Assembly (NCBI GenBank): GCA_943846735.1
Contig: OX044364.1
Location: forward strand, 1,550,001-1,614,000
From: CAJQLB01 sp905479065
GTDB taxonomy: Bacteria; Bacteroidota; Bacteroidia; Flavobacteriales; Flavobacteriaceae
DNA: 64,000 nucleotides
Reading direction: 5' to 3'
In this document: in pieces, positions 36,601-45,062 of the stretch
Layout: each line of letters starts with the position of its first letter
Numbering within the stretch: position 1 is the first letter of the stretch
Notes under the pieces: generated by a model
Seen by the model: the letters and a program-made list of their open reading frames with translations, nothing else
Databases searched by the model: none
What the model was told of the DNA's origin: nothing
Translations under genes and position numbers: made by a program

Positions 36601-36760
36601 ATCATTAACAGGTCAAAACTTACTGTTGTTTACCAATTACTCAGGTTTAGACCCTGAAGTTAGTTCGAGTACAGGAGGTAGTTTACCATCTATAGGTATG
36701 GATTACGGTGCTTATCCTAATCCTACGACAATTACTTTTGGAATAAATGCTAAATTTTAA
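33674..36760 (+). CDS. SusC/RagA-type TonB-linked outer-membrane transporter
   Basis: A 1,028-residue transporter. A signal peptide (1-24, ending VSFGQ) is followed by a carboxypeptidase-like domain (about 25-100) with GVNITIAGTTSGALSDFDGNY and a plug with VVVIGYGSTTVKDATGAV, NPLFVVDGIPLSGG and SILKDASATAIYGSRGANG, then a long barrel ending PTTITFGINAKF. These are standard SusC features. With the SusD protein encoded 12 bases downstream it forms the nutrient-import complex. Its place after the 3-keto-sugar genes suggests glycoside or oligosaccharide import; the exact glycan is unknown. A LacI-type site upstream suggests a separate promoter. Confidence 0.97.
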   Translation: MKQSLFKHPLFLIALLVSSVSFGQAIKGTVSDANGGLPGVNITIAGTTSGALSDFDGNYVIEASEGDVLVFSYVGYQTEERTVGSEMVINVTMSEDLTALDEVVVIGYGSTTVKDATGAVAAVRSEDFNQGVISSPEQLIQGKTAGVQISNTSGQPGAGINIRIRGTNSVRSNNNPLFVVDGIPLSGGSTVAGGDVPGVGGNPAKNPLNFLNPNDIESISILKDASATAIYGSRGANGVVIITTKNGRSRDGEFTYQFNVSSSKPRETYNLLSSKKFLSERTRLGLDNSADYGSSTDWQDVIFRTAASHNQNVSYSKSHDTGSYLASVGFGNQLGVVENSNMERISARLNVNQRFLDDKLKISLQGTYSRINDQLAPIAGSAGFRGDLLGAAYSANPTWPNRAGFDETGGLLNPANLLAYSSGRANTNRYLASLSAEYDISDDLRGKVSVGIDQSDSDNYSVSSKNLNSTGSVTGNGRGSYNNLEVENELLEATLNYNKTFGDSKLEALVGFSYQSFRNSGINSSAWGFGTDDMDQMGDDMKSIVNNIANQIPGSFQQFGYAPNLSGVYVNRLFPDVAQEFISPSGSIGAIKSLAVDSYDNTTELQSYFARVNYSYKNKYLLTATVRADGSSSFSKDNRYGYFPSGAIAWKLSEEDFLSDSNVSTLKLRVSAGITGNQEGVGYGNYVRRERWGGLGISDSGEIFLNSGVGAVAFAEPNLKWESTVQYGAGLDFGFNDDRLSGSIDVYSKETQDLLFLINTAQPAVNPTQFKNLEDSKIVNKGVEFGLAYDLVQSEDFNWSASFNVAYNDNMVESLTGEYLSANVNGPGLTGATAQKLQEGYPLFSYFVRVFDGYNADGTPIITEDPQFVGKSALPTVTGGFSTNLSYKRWTMSAYLSGQFGHYVYNNTANAFFTAGAFNTSRNVLPETLTSGEGLGASAEASTRFLEKGDFVRLQNLSFSYNLPLSGKGTFKSMVLSLTGQNLLLFTNYSGLDPEVSSSTGGSLPSIGMDYGAYPNPTTITFGINAKF

Positions 36761-36771
36761 AAAAAAGAAAA

Positions 36772-38322
36772 ATGAAAAAATTAAAGAACATTAAATTAAT
36801 CGCATTATCCTTAATGGCGATATTTACAATGAATTCTTGCTCAGATTTAGAAATCGAAGCAACGGACTCAGTGATTAAGGGCGCTCTTATATTTGAGGGT
36901 GTTGCCAACCCTGCAGAAGCCTTGAGTGGTCTATATGGCCAAACATGGGGAATGCTAGGAGACCAAGCAAACTTTTTTGCTCTTAATGAGGTAACTACAG
37001 ATGAACAAGTTATTCCAACAAGAGGAAGTGACTGGGGAGATAACGGTCTTTGGAGATCACTTCACGCTCACACTTGGAAAATCGATCATGGTTTTTTATT
37101 AACCACATGGAACCAATTAAATGAAAAAGTATTAAAAGCAACAGAAATTATAGATCCTTTAAGTAATGCTTCTTCACAACAAGTAGCAGAGGCGAAGTTC
37201 TTACGTGCTTTCAATATGTATTTTGTTTTAGACATGTGGGGTCAAGCACCTTTTAGAAATGCAACTGATGGAGCGAGTGTAACACCAAGTGTTTTCTCTG
37301 CTTCTGAAGCTTATGATTTCATAATAAATGATTTAAATGATGCCATAGCGGGCCTTCCGAACATAGGACCAAGTTCTGAAACGAAAGGGGCTTCAAAAGC
37401 TGCCGCTAATTTCTTAAAAGCAAAAGTAATCTTAAACAGTGAGCGCTATACAGGCTCTGAGCCAAATTACAATGAAGTAATTAGTGCTGTTGATGCTGTT
37501 GAGTCTGCAGGTTTTGGATTACAGGCTGGATACTTTGATTTATTTTTACCAAGTGTAGATACAGAAACAGTGTTATACGGAGAAATTGGTATCGGTAATA
37601 GAATTTGGAATGGAATGCATTACAACATCGTATCGCCAGATAATGGTGGTGGTGGTTGGAATGGGTTTTCAACACTCGCCGAATTTTACGACTTATTTGA
37701 AGGTGATGCTAACCAAAACTATGTGGGATCAGGTCAGGAAGAAAGAAGAGGTTTTGTGCCAGATGCTTCAAATGCTGATCCAAACACAAATTACGGAATT
37801 GGTTACGGTTTCCTAATTGGTCAACAATATGATGCCAACGGAAATGCCCTATCCGATAGAGCTGGAAATCCTTTGAATTTCACCAGAGACTTTGATTTAC
37901 AAAATAGTTCGGAGACACAAGCAATTAGAGTCATTAAATATCATCCGTATGATGGTTCAGGTTCAGCATCTTTTAGAGCTCATGAAATCATCTTGCGATT
38001 TGCAGATGCTCACTTAATGAGAGCTGAAGCCATGCTAAGAGGTGGTGGTGGTAGTGCTACAGCTGAAGTTAATGAATTAAGAGCACTTAGAGGTGCCTCT
38101 CCATTATCATCAGTATCCTTAGATGACATGATTGATGAAAGAGGTCGAGAATTATATGTTGAATTCTTTAGAAGAAATGACTTACTTAGGTTTGACCAAT
38201 TCACCAAAAATTGGGAATTTAAAGATCCTGCTTCAGTTGGTGATACAACGAGAAATTTATTTCCTATCCCTTTAGATGCATTAATATCAAACCCAAATTT
38301 AGTTCAAAACCCTGGTTACTAA
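36772..38322 (+). CDS. SusD/RagB-type surface lipoprotein
   Basis: A 516-residue lipoprotein (FTMNSC, lipid cysteine near residue 23). It has the SusD pattern: an N-terminal helical region with AEALSGLYGQTWGMLGDQ, TPR-like helices containing QQVAEAKFLRAFNMYFVLDMWG, and the C-terminal block FRAHEIILRFADAHLMRAEAM, then DERGRELYVEFFRRNDLLRFDQF, ending near NLFPIPLDALISNPNLVQNPGY. It caps the SusC barrel and binds the glycan at the cell surface. A strong terminator follows, so the SusCD transcript ends here. Confidence 0.96.
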   Translation: MKKLKNIKLIALSLMAIFTMNSCSDLEIEATDSVIKGALIFEGVANPAEALSGLYGQTWGMLGDQANFFALNEVTTDEQVIPTRGSDWGDNGLWRSLHAHTWKIDHGFLLTTWNQLNEKVLKATEIIDPLSNASSQQVAEAKFLRAFNMYFVLDMWGQAPFRNATDGASVTPSVFSASEAYDFIINDLNDAIAGLPNIGPSSETKGASKAAANFLKAKVILNSERYTGSEPNYNEVISAVDAVESAGFGLQAGYFDLFLPSVDTETVLYGEIGIGNRIWNGMHYNIVSPDNGGGGWNGFSTLAEFYDLFEGDANQNYVGSGQEERRGFVPDASNADPNTNYGIGYGFLIGQQYDANGNALSDRAGNPLNFTRDFDLQNSSETQAIRVIKYHPYDGSGSASFRAHEIILRFADAHLMRAEAMLRGGGGSATAEVNELRALRGASPLSSVSLDDMIDERGRELYVEFFRRNDLLRFDQFTKNWEFKDPASVGDTTRNLFPIPLDALISNPNLVQNPGY

Positions 38323-38343
38323 ATAGGTTTATACATAACATTT

Positions 38344-38375
38344 AAATAAAGAGGGTATTTTTACCCTCTTTATTT
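38344..38375 (+). terminator. Rho-independent terminator after SusD
   Basis: The arms AAATAAAGAGGGTA (38344-38357) and TACCCTCTTTATTT (38362-38375) are perfectly complementary around a TTTT loop, followed by GTTTT. The stem has a GC-rich core and T-rich tail. It separates the SusCD transcript from the repeat-protein operon that starts 43 bases later. Confidence 0.88.
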
Positions 38376-38406
38376 GTTTTAGAACATGGATTATCTGCTA
38401 TTTTCT

Positions 38407-38414
38407 TAATTTTG
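38407..38414 (+). promoter_or_regulatory. Bacteroidota -7 box TAATTTTG before the repeat-protein operon
   Basis: TAATTTTG is an exact match to TAnnTTTG and is followed by CA, as often seen in flavobacteria. It lies four bases before the ATG at 38419 and just after the SusD terminator, so the downstream genes very likely start their own transcript here, with almost no leader. No clear TTTG -33 box at the usual distance was seen. Confidence 0.5.
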
Positions 38415-38418
38415 CAAC

Positions 38419-41400
38419 ATGAAATGCTTGTTGCCCTATTTACTTATTGTTTTATGTTTTTCTTGTAAAAACGAACCTCCTTTGTTTGAGAGTTTGAGCC
38501 CAAAAGAAACTAATTTATATTTTCAAAATCAGTTAAGTGAGACCACAAGTCTTAATATTTTAAATTATTTATACTATTACAATGGTGCCGGAGTGGCGGC
38601 AGGAGACTTTAACAATGATGGATTAGTTGATTTGTATTTTACCGCCAATCAATCAAAAGACCACTTATATCTCAATATAGGAGGTTTTAAATTTAAGGAT
38701 ATTACCACAGCTGCCAATATCGATAATACGTCACCATGGACCACTGGAGTTACAACTGTAGATATTAATAACGATGGATTATTAGATATTTATGTTTGTA
38801 AAATAGGTAACTATAATACTATAACAGGGCATAATTTATTGTTTGTCAATAACGGAATTGACAAAGATGGAATTCCAATATTTACAGAAGAAGCAGAAAG
38901 ATATGGTTTGGATCTTCGTTCTTTCTCTACTCAATCAGCATTTTTTGACATGGATAAAGATGGAGATTTAGATCTTTTTGTACTCAATCATTCCTTACAC
39001 CCAAACAGTAATTATGGTAAGGGAGATAATAGAAACCGCATCGATGATATATCTGGCGATAAACTTCTTGAAAATATTAATGGTAAGTTTATTGATATAA
39101 CATCACAATCTGGAATTTTTCAAGGAAAAATCGGATACGGCTTAGGCTTATCCATAAGTGATATTAACAATGATGGATATCCCGACATCTATGTTGGTAA
39201 TGATTTTTTTGAGAATGACTACCTCTACATGAATCAACAAAACAACACCTTTAAAGAAGTCATCACAAGTAACATTTCAACGTTAGGCCACACGTCGCAT
39301 TATTCGATGGGTAATGCAATCGCTGATTTAAACAATAACGGACTTCAAGACATCATATCTCTCGACATGCTCCCTGAAGATTTAGAAACTTACAAGGCTT
39401 CAGGTGTTGAAGCACCTTTCCAAACATATGAATCTTATTTAAATAATGGTTACGCTCCTCAATTTATGCAAAACACATTACATCATAATAACGGTAACGG
39501 CACCTTCAGTGAAATTGCTTTTTTAAGTGGTATTGCCGCAACGGAATGGTCATGGAGCCCAATAATAGGAGATTACGACAACGACGGATTCAAAGACTTG
39601 TATGTGACAAATGGAATTGTTGGTGCAACAAATGACATGGATTTCATCAATTTTATATCAAATGAAACTATTCAGAAACAGTTAGCTACCGAACAATCAG
39701 AAAGAAACCTAGAATTATCTGAACTTATCCCAGAAAAAAAGGTAGAAAATTATATGTATCAAAATACAGGTGATACTAAATTTAAAAATGTAACGCATCA
39801 ATGGACTTCAAACGAGACGTCTTTTAGTAATGGCGGTGTTTCTGTTGATTTAGACAATGACGGGGATTTAGATCTTGTTATTAACAATATTAATGAACAG
39901 GCTTTTGTGTTAAAAAATAATGCGGAAAACAACCGTAATAATTATCTCAAAATAAAATTCTTGGGTGAAGCAGATAACTTATTGGGAATTGGTGTGAAAA
40001 TAAAAGCTTTTATTAAAGATCAAATAATCACACAAGAAAACTATATAAATAAAGGTTATTTGTCATCCAGTGATGCGTCAATTCATATAGGACTGGGAAC
40101 GGAACAAACTGTAGATTCAATGCATATTATCTGGCCTAATGGAAAATATGAAAGATTAGAGAAGATTGTAACTAATCATCAGATTATAGCTTCCATCAAA
40201 AACGCACATTTGTCATATAACTATTACAATGAAAGTAAGCCTAATCATCTAGAAGTGTTAACAGATAGTATTCTTGATTTTCAGCATTATGACACACCTT
40301 CTATTGAATTTAATAGAGACCCTCTTGTTCCTTATGCCTCAACAAATACAGGTCCATATACGGCAGTAGATGATGTAAATAATGATGGTCTTGAAGATAT
40401 CTTTATCACTGGAGGAAAATCACAAAAAAGCGCTTTGTATCTACAAAATAAGGATGGTGAATTTGTGTCAGTGCAAGACAATATATTTGAGGAACATGCC
40501 ATTAATGAAGATACGCATGCATTATTTTTTGATGCCAATGGTGATGCTTATAAAGACCTAATTGTAGTAAGTGGCGGAAACGAATTTAAAGAGGGATCTC
40601 CGCTAAAGCCTAGATTATACATAAACGAGAATGGAGTATTTCGGTATGAATCCCAGCAATTCATGGAAATTGAAACAAACGCTTCCAAAGTGAGCGTTGT
40701 TGATTTAGATAATGATGGAGATATGGATATTTCCATTATTTCAAATCTTATCCCATGGGAATTTGGACAAACACCAAGACAATATATTTTTGAAAATAAC
40801 GGACTCGGTGAATTTAAAAACATCACCACATCAGTAAGCACTGAATTTGAAAATATTGGTAATGTTTATGATATACACTGGATTGATGTTAATGGTGACA
40901 ACTTTAAGGATGTCATTGTTGTAGGACATTGGATGCCGATAACACTATTTATTAATAACGGAGAAAAACTTTTGATTCAGAGCACTAAATTAAACAACAC
41001 TGAAGGGTGGTGGAATACTGTTAAAGCAGCTGACTTTGACAATGATGGTGATATTGATATCATTGCAGGTAACTGGGGTTTAAACACAAGACTCAAGGCT
41101 TCAAAAGAAGCGTCAATCACCTTATATCGAAATGATTTTGATGGTAATGGAACAATCGATCCAATCGTAACCTATTACCAACAACACAAAGAAACGACAC
41201 TTGCATCAAAGGATGAATTGGTAAAACAGCTTCCTTATCTAAATAAGACCTATTTGTCTTACCAAGATTTTGCGCAGGCCTCCTTCAATGAATTATTTCC
41301 AAAAAATAAAACAACTAATATCGCTAAAAAACACATCAATGAACTCGCAAGTTGTTACTTTGAAAATATAGGTAATAATACCTTTAAAAAACACGAATTA

Positions 41401-41706
41401 CCACTTATGAGTCAAGTTTCTTCAGTAAAAGACATGCTCATAAAAGATTTCAATAATGATGGTTTTAAAGATGTTTTTTTAATCGGAAATAATTATCATA
41501 TTAACACGCAATTAGGTAAATTAGACGCTTCTCACGGCATGGTCTTAATGAATGACCAGAAAGGATTTTTTAATCAAAAAGCACATGAATATATAGGTGC
41601 TTCTGGTGAAACAAGAGGGATTGAAGAGATCGTGATTAATAAAGACATTTATTACATTATTACAAGAAATAATAATTCCCCCATTTTTTTAAAATTAAAT
41701 AAATGA
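38419..41706 (+). CDS. FG-GAP/VCBS repeat (CRTAC1/ASPIC-like) lipoprotein, paralogue 1
   Basis: A 1,095-residue lipoprotein (CFSCKNEPP, lipid cysteine near 16). It carries 14 Asp-rich loops of the D-x-[DN]-x-D-G-x-x-D type, such as DFNNDGLVD, DINNDGLLD, DLDNDGDLD and DFNNDGFKD, which form calcium-binding blades of beta-propellers. Midway (about residues 545-590) is an ASPIC/UnbV-like segment, IHIGLGTEQTVDS then IIWPNGKYERL. The architecture is therefore repeats, ASPIC, repeats. It is the first of three tandem paralogues, overlaps the next by four bases and follows its own -7 box. Surface binding or enzymatic handling of a glycan or lipid-linked sugar is possible; the function is unknown. Confidence 0.9.
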   Translation: MKCLLPYLLIVLCFSCKNEPPLFESLSPKETNLYFQNQLSETTSLNILNYLYYYNGAGVAAGDFNNDGLVDLYFTANQSKDHLYLNIGGFKFKDITTAANIDNTSPWTTGVTTVDINNDGLLDIYVCKIGNYNTITGHNLLFVNNGIDKDGIPIFTEEAERYGLDLRSFSTQSAFFDMDKDGDLDLFVLNHSLHPNSNYGKGDNRNRIDDISGDKLLENINGKFIDITSQSGIFQGKIGYGLGLSISDINNDGYPDIYVGNDFFENDYLYMNQQNNTFKEVITSNISTLGHTSHYSMGNAIADLNNNGLQDIISLDMLPEDLETYKASGVEAPFQTYESYLNNGYAPQFMQNTLHHNNGNGTFSEIAFLSGIAATEWSWSPIIGDYDNDGFKDLYVTNGIVGATNDMDFINFISNETIQKQLATEQSERNLELSELIPEKKVENYMYQNTGDTKFKNVTHQWTSNETSFSNGGVSVDLDNDGDLDLVINNINEQAFVLKNNAENNRNNYLKIKFLGEADNLLGIGVKIKAFIKDQIITQENYINKGYLSSSDASIHIGLGTEQTVDSMHIIWPNGKYERLEKIVTNHQIIASIKNAHLSYNYYNESKPNHLEVLTDSILDFQHYDTPSIEFNRDPLVPYASTNTGPYTAVDDVNNDGLEDIFITGGKSQKSALYLQNKDGEFVSVQDNIFEEHAINEDTHALFFDANGDAYKDLIVVSGGNEFKEGSPLKPRLYINENGVFRYESQQFMEIETNASKVSVVDLDNDGDMDISIISNLIPWEFGQTPRQYIFENNGLGEFKNITTSVSTEFENIGNVYDIHWIDVNGDNFKDVIVVGHWMPITLFINNGEKLLIQSTKLNNTEGWWNTVKAADFDNDGDIDIIAGNWGLNTRLKASKEASITLYRNDFDGNGTIDPIVTYYQQHKETTLASKDELVKQLPYLNKTYLSYQDFAQASFNELFPKNKTTNIAKKHINELASCYFENIGNNTFKKHELPLMSQVSSVKDMLIKDFNNDGFKDVFLIGNNYHINTQLGKLDASHGMVLMNDQKGFFNQKAHEYIGASGETRGIEEIVINKDIYYIITRNNNSPIFLKLNK

Positions 41707-44700
41707 AAGCTCAATTAATGTTACACCGATTTGCCTTATTGCTGTGCGTCATATTATTACATGCCTGTAATCAAGAAATGAATGAAGATAAGAAAGCTGA
41801 TAACACACAACAATTATTTTCTCTTCTTAACGCAAAAGATATCGGTATTGATTTTGTGAATTCTGTAAAAAATCAAAAAAACTTTAATATTTTTAAATAT
41901 CGTAACTTCTACAATGGCGGTGGGGTTGCACTAGGTGATATAAACAACGACGGACTTGCCGACGTCTATATCACAGGTAATATGGTAGCTAATAAACTTT
42001 ATCTTAACAAAGGCAACTTTCAGTTTGAAGATATCTCAGAAAAGGCAGGTATTGAGGGGAACAAACCTTGGTCAACAGGTGTTGTAATGGTCGATATAAA
42101 CCAAGATGGCTTGTTAGATATTTATGTAAGTAATGCCGGAAATTTAGAGGGTAACAACCATGATAATGATTTGTATATCAATAATGGTGATTTAACTTTC
42201 ACTGAAAAAGCCGAGACCTATAATTTAGCCAAAACAGGATTTTCAACACATGCTTCCTTTTTTGACTATGATAAAGATGGTGATCTTGATGCTTACATAT
42301 TAAATAATAGTAATATTCCTGTAAGTAGTTTAGGCTATGCTGAACAACGAGATAAACGCGCACAAGATTGGGAGAATGTGCCTGAAATATTTAGAGGGGT
42401 TGGTGATATGTTATTACGAAATGACGACGGTAAGTTTGTAGATGTTAGTGAAGAGGCAGGGATTTATGGAAGTCTAATTGGTTTTGGTCTTGGCGTTATG
42501 GTTAGTGATATTAATGGTGACTTATATCCGGATATTTACATATCAAATGATTTTTATGAAAGAGACTATTTGTACTTGAATAATCAAGATGGAACTTTTA
42601 CAGAGGATATTAAAAATTGGGTTTCTCATCTAAGTTTATCTGCAATGGGCGTTGATATGGCGGACATTAACAACGACGGAAACATTGATATTTTTATTAC
42701 TGATATGTTACCTGAAGCAGACGAACGAGTGAAATCTGTTATGGAATTTGAAAACTATAATGTTTTCAAACTCAAACAAAGTAAGGATTTTTATCAACAA
42801 TATATTCAAAACACACTTCAACTCAACAATGGTAATGGCACTTTTTCAGAAATAGCTTATTTCAGTGGTATTGCCAAAACCGATTGGAGTTGGGCTGGTC
42901 TTATTTTTGATATGGACAACGATGGAAATAGAGATATTTTTGTGACCAATGGTGTCAATCACGATCTGACAGACTTAGATTTTGTTGATTTTTTCGCAAA
43001 CGAAATTATTCAAAAAATGGCACTGACAGGTCGAAAACAAGCTATTGATTCAATTATCAGTAAAATGCCTATCAAGCCACAGCCTAATTATGCCTACCAA
43101 AATCGTGGAGATTTGACATTTAAAAATGCCAACAAAGAATGGGGGTTTGAAATCCCAAGTTTGTCAAATGGTGTCGCCTATGGTGATTTAGACAATGACG
43201 GAGACTTAGATTTGGTGATTAACAATGTTAATATGCCACCATTTGTTTATAAAAATAATACCGAAACTTTAACAAATAATAATTTTATAAAAATAAAATT
43301 AACAGGTGATGATACAAACACCTTTGGTGTAGGAAGTACAATAAAATTATATTACGATGGTAAAACCTATGTGCAAGAACAAATTCCCTCACGAGGGTTT
43401 CAATCCTCGATGGATTATGTAATGACTATTGGCGTTGGAGAAACTGAAATCATAGACTCATTAAGAGTTATTTGGCCTAATGACAAAACACAAAAAATTA
43501 CAACTGTAAAAACAGACACAATTTTAACATTAAAACAGTCTGAAGCCTCTGAAATTCAAAAGCCATCTCAAGCTCATACCACCAATACACTTCTCTCTGA
43601 AATAACGATTAAAGATCTCATTAAACATCAAGAAAACAACTATTCTGATTTTGATTTTGAGGGATTAATTTCAAAAATGCTTTCACAAGAAGGGCCAGCG
43701 CTTGCTGTTGGTGACATTGATAAAGACGGGAATGAAGATTTTTACATCGGTGGAGGGAAAGGGCAGCCTGGTGTTTTATATATGAATTATGGCAATGGCA
43801 TAATCAAACAATCCATTCAAAAGGCATTTACAAATGATGCATATTTAGAAGATACAACCGCTGCTTTTTTCGATGCAAATAACGACGGAAATCTAGATTT
43901 AATAGTTGGCACAGGAGGAAATGAGAGAGGGAATAGCCATTTATACACTACAAGATTATACTTTAGTGATGGTAATGGCAAATTTGAATTATCACAACAA
44001 ACTATTCCGTCAACTCGCACAAATATTGCTGTAGTCGCACCTTACGACTTTGATAACGACGGAGATATTGATGTTTTTGTTGGGTCAAGAAGTGTGGTAG
44101 GTACTTATGGTATTAATCCAGCACACTTGTTTCTACAAAATGATGGCCATGGTGTATTTGAGAATGTTACCGATAAAGTCGCTTATGATTTGAAAAATGC
44201 AGGAATGATTACCAATGCAAAATGGGTAGATATTGACAATGATGACCTAAAGGATTTAGTCATTGTTGCAGAATGGGACACTCCAAAAATTTATAAAAAT
44301 AATGGCAAACGATTAATCAAATTAACATCATCCTTAGATGATTTACATGGGATGTGGAACACCGTCGAAACTGCTGATTTAGATAGTGACGGTGACATAG
44401 ATTTTATTTTTGGAAATCAAGGGAATAACACTGCTCACAAAACATCCAATGAACATCCAATGAAAATGTGGATAAATGATTTTGACAATAATGGAACTAT
44501 TGAACAAATAATTACAAAAAATGAGAACGGTAGCGATTTCCCAATCCATATGAAAAAGGAATTGACAGCACAACTCGTCTCCTTAAAAAAACAAAATATC
44601 AAAGCTTCTGAATATGCCAAAAAGTCGATTGATAAATTGTTTAATAAAGATATTTTTGACCGGTCAATAATAAAACAGAGTACTATTTCAGAGACTATTA

Positions 44701-45062
44701 TTGCAGAGAACATTGGTAACAATCAATTTCAAATTATTTATCTACCAAACAGAGTCCAATTTTCTTGTGTTTGTGGTATTGTTTGCTCTGACGTAAATAA
44801 TGATGGAAATCTCGATATTATCATGGCTGGAAACAATTTTGAGTTCAAGCCTCAATACTCTCGATTAGATGCAAATTACGGAAATGTCCTCTTAGGAGAT
44901 GGCAATCTTAACTTTACATGGCAAAACTATAACGACAGTGGTTTTGTTATAAAAAATGAAGCAAAACAATTAAGAACCATTAAAACAAAAAATGGAGAAA
45001 CATACCTTGTAGCTTCTATTAATGATGAATTTCCAAAAATATTTTTGATTAATGATGAGTAA
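41703..45062 (+). CDS. FG-GAP/VCBS repeat (CRTAC1/ASPIC-like) lipoprotein, paralogue 2
   Basis: A 1,119-residue lipoprotein (ILLHACNQ, lipid cysteine near 22), clearly homologous along its length to the genes on both sides. It has 14 Asp-rich loops in the same order as its paralogues, and an ASPIC-like middle segment with GFQSSMDYVMTIGVGETEI and RVIWPNDKTQ. It differs in a C-terminal cysteine cluster, SCVCGIVCSDV, not found in the other two. It starts in an ATGA overlap with paralogue 1 and overlaps paralogue 3 by 11 bases, so all three are translated from one message. Function unknown; probably surface-exposed. Confidence 0.9.
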   Translation: MKAQLMLHRFALLLCVILLHACNQEMNEDKKADNTQQLFSLLNAKDIGIDFVNSVKNQKNFNIFKYRNFYNGGGVALGDINNDGLADVYITGNMVANKLYLNKGNFQFEDISEKAGIEGNKPWSTGVVMVDINQDGLLDIYVSNAGNLEGNNHDNDLYINNGDLTFTEKAETYNLAKTGFSTHASFFDYDKDGDLDAYILNNSNIPVSSLGYAEQRDKRAQDWENVPEIFRGVGDMLLRNDDGKFVDVSEEAGIYGSLIGFGLGVMVSDINGDLYPDIYISNDFYERDYLYLNNQDGTFTEDIKNWVSHLSLSAMGVDMADINNDGNIDIFITDMLPEADERVKSVMEFENYNVFKLKQSKDFYQQYIQNTLQLNNGNGTFSEIAYFSGIAKTDWSWAGLIFDMDNDGNRDIFVTNGVNHDLTDLDFVDFFANEIIQKMALTGRKQAIDSIISKMPIKPQPNYAYQNRGDLTFKNANKEWGFEIPSLSNGVAYGDLDNDGDLDLVINNVNMPPFVYKNNTETLTNNNFIKIKLTGDDTNTFGVGSTIKLYYDGKTYVQEQIPSRGFQSSMDYVMTIGVGETEIIDSLRVIWPNDKTQKITTVKTDTILTLKQSEASEIQKPSQAHTTNTLLSEITIKDLIKHQENNYSDFDFEGLISKMLSQEGPALAVGDIDKDGNEDFYIGGGKGQPGVLYMNYGNGIIKQSIQKAFTNDAYLEDTTAAFFDANNDGNLDLIVGTGGNERGNSHLYTTRLYFSDGNGKFELSQQTIPSTRTNIAVVAPYDFDNDGDIDVFVGSRSVVGTYGINPAHLFLQNDGHGVFENVTDKVAYDLKNAGMITNAKWVDIDNDDLKDLVIVAEWDTPKIYKNNGKRLIKLTSSLDDLHGMWNTVETADLDSDGDIDFIFGNQGNNTAHKTSNEHPMKMWINDFDNNGTIEQIITKNENGSDFPIHMKKELTAQLVSLKKQNIKASEYAKKSIDKLFNKDIFDRSIIKQSTISETIIAENIGNNQFQIIYLPNRVQFSCVCGIVCSDVNNDGNLDIIMAGNNFEFKPQYSRLDANYGNVLLGDGNLNFTWQNYNDSGFVIKNEAKQLRTIKTKNGETYLVASINDEFPKIFLINDE

